A DNA stretch of 64,000 bases from DATHWB01 sp040905965 (GTDB lineage Bacteria; Actinomycetota; Acidimicrobiia; Spongiisociales; ZC4RG35): NCBI GenBank assembly GCA_040905965.1, contig JBBDQP010000098.1:13494-77493 (forward strand), in the 5' to 3' direction. The position numbers were made by a program, and so were the translations under genes. The notes beneath the pieces are model-generated. The model had not been told where the DNA came from. It was given only the letters and a program-made list of their open reading frames with translations, and did no database searches. This document shows, piece after piece, positions 58,058 to 64,000 of this stretch (position 1 is its first letter; every line of letters starts with the position of its first letter).

Positions 58058-60444
58058 AGATCTCGCTGAACTGGCTGTTGGAATTCGTCGATCTTCCGAC
58101 CACAGATCCGCAGGCCTTGGAGGACGCCCTCTGGTCCCTCGGTCACGAGGTCGAGGGCGTGACCAGGCTCGAAGCCGATTGGCGCGGCGTCACCATCGCC
58201 GAAGTGCTGACGGTGAGCGCCCACCCCGACGCCGACAAGGTGCGGCTGTGCACCGTGACGACAGGCGGCGAACCGATCGAGGTGGTGTGCGGGGCATGGA
58301 ACTTCGAGCAGGGGGCGATGGTCGCATTCGCCGAACCCGGTGCAGTCCTGGCGGGGGGCTTCGAGATCGGATCTCGCGAGATCCGTGGGGTCATGTCACA
58401 CGGCATGATCTGTTCGGAGAAGGAACTCGGACTCGGTGACGATCACACCGGGATCCTGGTGCTGGAGCCCGAGGCGCCAGTCGGTTCAGACTTCGCAGAG
58501 TGGGTGGCCCTGCCCGACGTCGTGTTCGATCTGTCGATCACACCCAACCGGCCCGACGCCATGTCCGTCCTCGGCATTGCTCGCGACTTGGCGGCCTTTT
58601 ACGACCTGGAGCTTCGACTTCCGGCGGCGGACGTCCGCGGCGTGGGGGGTACGGCTCGCGTCGGCGTGAAGATCGAGGACCCGACTGGCTGCTTCCGCTT
58701 CGCCACACGGGAGATGACTGGTGTCCGGATCGGTCGGTCCCCCTTCTGGATGAGGCATCGACTCCGGGTCAGCGGTATGCGACCGATCTCGACCGCGGTC
58801 GACGTCACCAACTACGTGATGCTGGAACTCGGCCATCCCCTCCACGCGTTCGACGTCGATCGAATCATGGGCGATGCGCTGACGGTAAGGAGGGCGCAGC
58901 CTGGGGAGACGTTGATCACGCTCGACGATATCGAGCGGAGTCTCACCGCCGACGATCTGGTGATCTGTGACGATGCAGGGCCCACCTCATTGGCAGGGAC
59001 GATGGGCGGTGCGGCCTCTGAGGTGCACGACAGCTCGACCAACATTCTGTTGGAAGCGGCCAGTTGGGATCCTCCGACGGTGATGTGGATGTCCCGCCGC
59101 CATGGCCTCAGGTCGGAGGCGTCCGCCAGATTCGAACGCGGTGTCGACCGCGAGCTTCCGACCTTGGCACTCGCCCGAGCTGCCTTCCTCCTCCAGGAGA
59201 TCGGCGGGGGAGACGTGCTCGAGGACGGTTCGGATGTTGTTGCAGTGCCGTTCGAACGTCGAGTGATCCCGCTGCAGGTGGCGGAGGTGGAACGCATCCT
59301 CGGCCCTGGGTTCAGCAACGAGCGGGTGGCGACTCTGCTGACCTCGATCGGTCTCTCCGTCAACGGCGCCGACCCCCTCGTGGTCACGGTTCCCGGGTAC
59401 CGCCCCGACATCGAGCGTCCTATCGACCTCATCGAAGAGGTGGCACGGCTTCACGGATACGACAGCTTCGACGTGACCGTTCCGACCGGCCGCGGGGGAG
59501 GCTGGTCGGAAACCCAGCGCCTGACCCGACGGGTGCGCCAGACGCTGGTGGGATTGGGGCTGTCCCAGGCCACCCACCTCAGTTTCATCGGAACAGAGGA
59601 CCTCGACGCTCTCGGATTCGACACCCACCATGCAGCCCGCAGGGTGGTGATGGTCAAGAACCCGCTCCGCGAAGAGGAGGCGATCCTGCGCACGACGCTG
59701 CTCCCCGGCCTGTTGGCCTCAGCCCGGTACAACCTGTCCCATGGCGCCGAAGCGATTGCGCTGTTCGAGACGGGCAAGGTCTTCTTCGACCGGCCGGACC
59801 CGTCCGATCCCCGCATTCCCGACCAGCCAGATCGTGTGGCATTCGTCATCGTCGGGTCGCTCGGCGGCGGAGAGCTGGACAGCCCGGGTCGGCCGACCGA
59901 CGTCCACACGGCCACCGCTGTCTGGCGGACTCTCGGGCAAGCACTCGAACTCCCCTTCGAGCTGAAGGCGGCGAGTCCTCCCGGGCTGCATCCCGGGAGA
60001 GCGGCGGAGGTGGTCGTCGACGGCAATCCGGTAGGACTCGTGGGTGAACTCCATCCGTCGGCTGCCAGTCACTACGAGCTTCCGGGCCGCGTCGCGGTGG
60101 GAGAGTTGGATCTCGCTCCACTTGTCACGCCCCGTCCACCTCATCCGCTCGCGACGCCCAGCACGTTCCCACCCACCGAGTTCGACCTCGCGTTCGCGTG
60201 CAGTCTGGACCTTCCGGCCGGAGAACTCGTGGTAGCCACCAGCAAGGCCGCTGGAGCGCTCGTGGAGTCGGCCCGGGTCTTCGATGAGTACACCGGTCTG
60301 GGCGGAGACCAGAAGTCGCTGGCGATTCGCTTCGTGCTCAGAGCGCCTGACCGGACCTTGACCAACGAGGAGGTGGCTCCGGTGCGGCAGGCGATGGTCG
60401 CGGCGGCTGCCGGCCTGGGTGCCGAACTGCGCGGTGGATCATGA
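58054..60444 (+). CDS. pheT: Phenylalanyl-tRNA synthetase beta subunit
   Basis: This 796-residue subunit contains the EMAP-like tRNA-binding domain (about 40-150; HPDADKVRLCTV), B3/B4 editing domain (VDVTNYVMLELGHPLHAFD), B5 and core domains, and the C-terminal ferredoxin-fold anticodon domain (PPTEFDLAFACS). The complete architecture suggests an editing-competent enzyme. ATGA overlap with the following argF-like gene. Confidence 0.97.
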   Translation: MKISLNWLLEFVDLPTTDPQALEDALWSLGHEVEGVTRLEADWRGVTIAEVLTVSAHPDADKVRLCTVTTGGEPIEVVCGAWNFEQGAMVAFAEPGAVLAGGFEIGSREIRGVMSHGMICSEKELGLGDDHTGILVLEPEAPVGSDFAEWVALPDVVFDLSITPNRPDAMSVLGIARDLAAFYDLELRLPAADVRGVGGTARVGVKIEDPTGCFRFATREMTGVRIGRSPFWMRHRLRVSGMRPISTAVDVTNYVMLELGHPLHAFDVDRIMGDALTVRRAQPGETLITLDDIERSLTADDLVICDDAGPTSLAGTMGGAASEVHDSSTNILLEAASWDPPTVMWMSRRHGLRSEASARFERGVDRELPTLALARAAFLLQEIGGGDVLEDGSDVVAVPFERRVIPLQVAEVERILGPGFSNERVATLLTSIGLSVNGADPLVVTVPGYRPDIERPIDLIEEVARLHGYDSFDVTVPTGRGGGWSETQRLTRRVRQTLVGLGLSQATHLSFIGTEDLDALGFDTHHAARRVVMVKNPLREEEAILRTTLLPGLLASARYNLSHGAEAIALFETGKVFFDRPDPSDPRIPDQPDRVAFVIVGSLGGGELDSPGRPTDVHTATAVWRTLGQALELPFELKAASPPGLHPGRAAEVVVDGNPVGLVGELHPSAASHYELPGRVAVGELDLAPLVTPRPPHPLATPSTFPPTEFDLAFACSLDLPAGELVVATSKAAGALVESARVFDEYTGLGGDQKSLAIRFVLRAPDRTLTNEEVAPVRQAMVAAAAGLGAELRGGS

Positions 60445-61331
60445 GCTTCCTGTCGATCGCCGACACGACCACCGCCGATCTCACTCGGATGCTCGAGCTC
60501 GGGACGGCCGTGAAGTCCGATCCTTCCGGCTACCGCACCGCACTGGTGGGCAGGTCCATCGGACTGTTCTTCCAAAAGCAGTCGCTCCGCACCTGGGTCA
60601 GCTGCGACGTGGCGGCGATCCAGTTGGGAATCCACCCGATCGCAATCCGCAACGAACAGACGGGCCTCGGGGTACGCGAGACACCAGAGGACGTCGGGCG
60701 GGTGTTGGAGCGCTATCTCGACCTGCTGGCGATGCGAGTGTTCGATCACAACGACCTGACCAACATCGATGCGGTCACGGACATGCCGCTGGTCAACCTG
60801 CTGTCCGATCTCGAGCACCCCTGTCAGGCGGTCGCCGATCTCCTCACCCTGGCCGAGCACCGTCCGATCGAAGGGAGCCGGGTCGCCTATCTGGGCGATG
60901 GCAACAACGTCTGCCACTCTCTCATCCTCGGTGTCGTGAAGGCGGGAGGCGCTGTCACGGTCGCCACGCCCTCCGGGTACGAACCCGATCCGGCCGTGGT
61001 GGAAGCGGCGAGAGCACACGGCGACGTGGTACTCACCGATGATCCGCACGAGGCCGTCACAGGTGCAGACGTCGTCTACACCGACGTGTGGGCTTCGATG
61101 GGCCAAGAGGAAGAGGCCGCACTGCGCAGACGACATTTCGCCCGCTTCCAGGTCGACGATCGGATCATGGCTGCGGCCGGCCCTGACGCCATCTTCATGC
61201 ACTGCCTTCCGGCCCATCGCGGTGAGGAAGTCACCGATGCGGTGATGGAGTCAGGACAGTCCCGGGTCTTCGATCAGGCCGAGAACCGACTGCATGCCTT
61301 CAAGGCGGTTCTCCTCCACCTTCTGGGGTGA
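60441..61331 (+). CDS. argF: Ornithine carbamoyltransferase family protein
   Basis: This 296-residue carbamoyltransferase keeps the ornithine-type signatures HPCQAVADLLTL, DVWASMGQEEE and FMHCLPAHRG. The carbamoyl-phosphate loop is unusual: KQSLRTW (S48, R50, T51 kept, W52 for the final Arg) instead of STRTR. SLRTR-like loops occur in N-succinylornithine-type enzymes, so the substrate may not be plain ornithine. No other arg gene follows, whereas mycobacteria have argCJBDFRGH after pheT. CarAB in this window can supply its carbamoyl phosphate. Confidence 0.82.
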   Translation: MSFLSIADTTTADLTRMLELGTAVKSDPSGYRTALVGRSIGLFFQKQSLRTWVSCDVAAIQLGIHPIAIRNEQTGLGVRETPEDVGRVLERYLDLLAMRVFDHNDLTNIDAVTDMPLVNLLSDLEHPCQAVADLLTLAEHRPIEGSRVAYLGDGNNVCHSLILGVVKAGGAVTVATPSGYEPDPAVVEAARAHGDVVLTDDPHEAVTGADVVYTDVWASMGQEEEAALRRRHFARFQVDDRIMAAAGPDAIFMHCLPAHRGEEVTDAVMESGQSRVFDQAENRLHAFKAVLLHLLG

Positions 61332-61894
61332 GGGGTTTGCTGGGTGCTCCGGCGCCTGAGATCGGACCGCGGCTGCTCGGATCGGTGCTCACCACGACGC
61401 TCGAAGGGTCCGAAGTCTCAGTCGTCATCACCGAAGTCGAGGCCTACACGTCGTGGGACCCCGCCAGCCACTCGTATTCGGGACGCACTGCACGGAACGT
61501 CTCGATGTTCGGGCCGCCGGGAACCCTCTATGTCTACCGTTCCTACGGGATCCATTGGTGCATGAATGTCGTGACCGGTCCTTCGGGTGAGGCGAGCGCC
61601 CTGTTGCTGCGGGCCGGCGTCGTTCTCGCCGGTCGTGAAGCTGCCGTGCGACGTCGCGGCCGTGAGACTCATCTCTCCGACGGTCCCGGCAAGCTCACCC
61701 AGGCCCTCGGCGTCACCGGTGTCCATGACGGACTGGATCTTCTCGACCACACGGGACCTGTCCTCCTGAGGTCGGGCCCGCCACTCGATTCAACGGCCAC
61801 CCCGCGGATCGGAATCAGCAAGGCGGTCGATGTTCCGTGGAGGTGGGTGGCGGTCGGGCCGGTATTGTCGACCGACAGTGAGCTCGATGGATGA
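61328..61894 (+). CDS. mpg: 3-methyladenine DNA glycosylase (AAG/MPG family)
   Basis: This 188-residue base-excision enzyme shows the catalytic glutamate segment ITEVEAYTSWDPASHSYSG and YVYRSYGIHWCMNVVT, which forms the DNA-intercalating region. Typical length. GTG 61328 overlaps the carbamoyltransferase stop; its own 3' end overlaps tyrS by 17 nt. mpg-tyrS adjacency is also found in mycobacteria. Confidence 0.93.
   Translation: MRGLLGAPAPEIGPRLLGSVLTTTLEGSEVSVVITEVEAYTSWDPASHSYSGRTARNVSMFGPPGTLYVYRSYGIHWCMNVVTGPSGEASALLLRAGVVLAGREAAVRRRGRETHLSDGPGKLTQALGVTGVHDGLDLLDHTGPVLLRSGPPLDSTATPRIGISKAVDVPWRWVAVGPVLSTDSELDG
61863..61868 (+). promoter_or_regulatory. -10 element for tyrS
   Basis: TATTGT, within the end of mpg, ends 9 nt before GTG 61878. 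It supports a leaderless start at GTG 61878 or, less likely, ATG 61887. Confidence 0.4.
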
Positions 61895-63074
61895 TCAACT
61901 CAGCCGGCTGATGCGCGGCGTCGACGTCGTCCAGCCTCCGACCGCGCTCGCTGAGAAGTTGGCGAAGGGCGAGAGGCTCCGGGTCAAGTTGGGGCTTGAT
62001 CCCACGGCTCCGGCCGTCACGCTGGGCTGGGCCGTCGTACTCCGAAAGCTCAGGCACTTTCAGGAACTCGGCCACACCGCAGTCCTCATCGTCGGCGACT
62101 TCACCGCCCAGGTCGGGGATCCGAGTGGCAAGAGCGAAACTCGTCGCAGATTGAGCCCCGAGGAGGTCCTCGGATATGCCGAGTCGATCTTGGACGAGTT
62201 CCAGCGAGTCCTCCTGCCCGAGCCGCTGGAGATCCGCTACAACTCCGAATGGCTTGGAGCGTTGGACATGGCAGGGCTCCTCGAGCTGACGTCGAAGGCG
62301 ACGGTCGCCCAGATGCTCGAGCGGGGGGACTTCGCCAAGCGATTCGAGTCGAACGCCCCGATCTCGGTGATGGAGTTCCTTTACCCGCTCTTGCAGGGCT
62401 ACGACTCGGTGGCGGTTCGAGCAGACGTGGAGTTGGGGGGTTCGGATCAACTCTGGAATCTCATGATGGGGCGCGAGGTCCAGCGCGGGTACGGGATGGA
62501 TCCGCAGGTTGCGCTGACGATGCCGCTGCTCATCGGGACGGACGGCGAGCAGAAGATGTCTCAAAGTCTCGGGAACTACATCGGGGTCGCCGAACCGGCG
62601 ACCGAACAGTTCGGAAAGACGATGTCGATCCCGGACGAACTGCTGATGCAGTGGTTCGAACTCGCCACCGAAGTCCCCCTGGATGACCTGGAGTCGATCA
62701 GAGCCGGCCTGGAGGACGGTTCGCTCCATCCCAACGCCACCAAGCGGCGCCTGGCCCGCGAGGTCGTCGGGCTCTATCACGGCCCCGAGGCGGCGATCGA
62801 TGCGGAAGCCCACTTCGACTCGATCCACAAACGTCATGAGATTCCCGACGACATCGACACCTGCGCCGTACCCGACGAAGATCCGGTGTCGCTACCAGGA
62901 CTGATTCGGACTGCGGGGATGGCGGCTAGCGGGGGAGAGGCTCGTCGGCTCATTCAGCAGGGGGCAGTGCGCATCGACGGTGCGGTGGTCGATGACGTCG
63001 AGGTTCCCCGAAACCGCCTCGACGGAGTCGTTCTCCAGGTAGGAAAGCGCCGATTCGTGCGTCTCGAGCTGTAA
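61878..63074 (+). CDS. tyrS: Tyrosyl-tRNA synthetase with altered class I signature motifs
   Basis: Numbered from ATG 61887 this is a 395-residue TyrRS (398 from GTG 61878). The Rossmann core contains LGLDPTAP, VLRKLRHFQELGH, LIVGDFTAQVGDPSG and the tyrosine-binding VELGGSDQLWNLMMG. A C-terminal S4 domain ends the protein. The HIGH box reads TLGW (45-48) and the KMSKS loop KMSQS (223-227). All other landmarks and the length are normal, so this is unlikely to be a decayed copy; it may be a lineage variant. Confidence 0.9.
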   Translation: MSSMDDQLSRLMRGVDVVQPPTALAEKLAKGERLRVKLGLDPTAPAVTLGWAVVLRKLRHFQELGHTAVLIVGDFTAQVGDPSGKSETRRRLSPEEVLGYAESILDEFQRVLLPEPLEIRYNSEWLGALDMAGLLELTSKATVAQMLERGDFAKRFESNAPISVMEFLYPLLQGYDSVAVRADVELGGSDQLWNLMMGREVQRGYGMDPQVALTMPLLIGTDGEQKMSQSLGNYIGVAEPATEQFGKTMSIPDELLMQWFELATEVPLDDLESIRAGLEDGSLHPNATKRRLAREVVGLYHGPEAAIDAEAHFDSIHKRHEIPDDIDTCAVPDEDPVSLPGLIRTAGMAASGGEARRLIQQGAVRIDGAVVDDVEVPRNRLDGVVLQVGKRRFVRLEL

Positions 63075-63150
63075 CTCGACTTGCGTGAGGCGGGCGGGGT
63101 GGTACTGTTCCGCCTCCGCCGACCACAGGTCGGCTGGTTCGCACGCGACA

Positions 63151-63178
63151 CCGCACATCTTCAAAGCGGTGCGGTTTT
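63151..63178 (+). terminator. Probable intrinsic terminator after tyrS
   Basis: CCGCAC (63151-63156) pairs with GTGCGG (63169-63174) across a 12-nt loop, followed by TTTT (63175-63178). The stem is only 6 bp, so strength is moderate. It separates the protein operon from the rRNA leader. A tighter 7-bp hairpin with a triloop lies just upstream at 63118-63134. Confidence 0.45.
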
Positions 63179-63206
63179 GGTGCGGAGATCGAGCACCGAC
63201 TACCAT
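63177..63206 (+). promoter_or_regulatory. Candidate rRNA operon promoter
   Basis: TTGGTG (63177-63182) and TACCAT (63201-63206) are separated by 18 nt. A second candidate upstream, TTGCGT at 63081 with TACTGT at 63103 (16-nt spacer), may be P1. Both are inferred by eye. Confidence 0.4.
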
Positions 63207-63512
63207 GGTCGGTCGCTTCGCCCCAGCAGGCGAAGGAGCAGCGGCTCCTTGACAACTGGATAGTGTGCCAAAAGTCAGCACGCGCCCGACACACGGGAGG
63301 ACTTCGGTCCGACCGGGGTGACGGTGCGCGAGCACCAGAAACCTCCAACGGAGTGCATTGCACGCCCGAGGAGGGTTCAGGAGCAAGTAGCGAAAGAGCA
63401 ATCACATCCTCGTGACCGGCTTCGGTCGGGAACGGGGGTCACACGGATTAGCTCACATTGACCGGATTGTCGCCAAGACCAGGTGCTTGCACCGAGTCGG
63501 CCACATGAACGT
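63207..63512 (+). promoter_or_regulatory. rRNA leader with boxA and hairpins
   Basis: No protein gene is seen between tyrS and 16S rRNA (63075-63512). A boxA-like site, GGCTCCTTGACAACT, spans 63243-63257 and resembles Gram-positive rRNA boxA. Hairpins include CTTCGCC/GGCGAAG (63216-63235), a GGAC-TTCG-GTCC tetraloop (63299-63310) and GACCG/CGGTC (63414-63427). These fit antitermination by NusB (encoded at 32992) and pre-rRNA processing. Confidence 0.6.

Positions 63513-64000
<488 letters not shown>

Overview
The window is a high-GC, very densely packed actinobacterial chromosome segment. The partial 16S rRNA gene at the right end (from about 63513) and the gene order suggest the class Acidimicrobiia; this is inference from the sequence, without a database search. 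All complete genes but one are on the plus strand. The exceptions are the partial EF-G-like gene at the left edge and a coiled-coil gene at 15996-16730. Three 100-N blocks mark scaffold joins, so this is a draft or metagenome assembly. One of them, inside gmk, is demonstrably artificial.

Layout. 1-832: EF-G-like GTPase (minus). 947-3419: phosphatidylinositol-type lipid genes in the order pgsA, acyltransferase, pimA. 3468-6142: PLP synthase pdxST, yebC and a small membrane protein. 6192-8262: Holliday-junction genes ruvCAB. 8262-10381: queuosine genes queA and tgt. 10418-13253: yajC-secD-secF. 13283-15953: apt and rel. 15996-16730: coiled-coil protein (minus). 16805-21366: metallo-hydrolase, hisS, aspS, and rarA truncated by a gap. 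21499-24976: a small metabolic insert (Fe-alcohol dehydrogenase, mandelate-racemase-like enolase, glucose/sorbosone dehydrogenase lipoprotein). 24986-30138: small membrane protein, alaS, ruvX, mltG, prepilin peptidase. 30164-33357: aroC, aroB, efp, nusB. 33410-41858: complete pyrimidine operon pyrR-B-C-carA-carB-pyrD-pyrF behind a PyrR-type RNA hairpin. 41868-49945: mihF, gmk, rpoZ, coaBC, metK, priA, def, fmt, rsmB. 49991-54909: rpe, a REC-GGDEF regulator and ribD-ribE-ribBA-ribH. 54910-56999: infC-rpmI-rplT and a SpoU methyltransferase. 57014-63074: pheST, argF-like, mpg, tyrS. 63075-64000: rRNA promoter/leader and the start of 16S rRNA.

The order closely follows conserved Mycobacterium tuberculosis blocks (the Rv2613-Rv2534, Rv1379-Rv1416, Rv1641-Rv1650 and Rv1688-Rv1689 regions, from general knowledge), here joined end to end. 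Most genes overlap their neighbour by 1-8 nt (ATGA, GTGA, TTGA junctions), implying long translationally coupled operons. Where a real intergenic space exists, a TAnnnT hexamer usually lies 6-11 nt before the start codon, which is the arrangement of leaderless transcripts.

The content is mostly housekeeping, and I see no mobile element, CRISPR array, prophage or obvious defence system. The best leads are: a PyrR hairpin placed just before a short leader ORF that overlaps pyrR; an infC gene with an ATC start behind a strong leader hairpin; a perfect inverted repeat enclosing a -10-like element before efp; a tyrosyl-tRNA synthetase with TLGW and KMSQS in place of HIGH and KMSKS; a carbamoyltransferase with SLRTW in place of STRTR; and a GGDEF-type regulator embedded in the riboflavin cluster.
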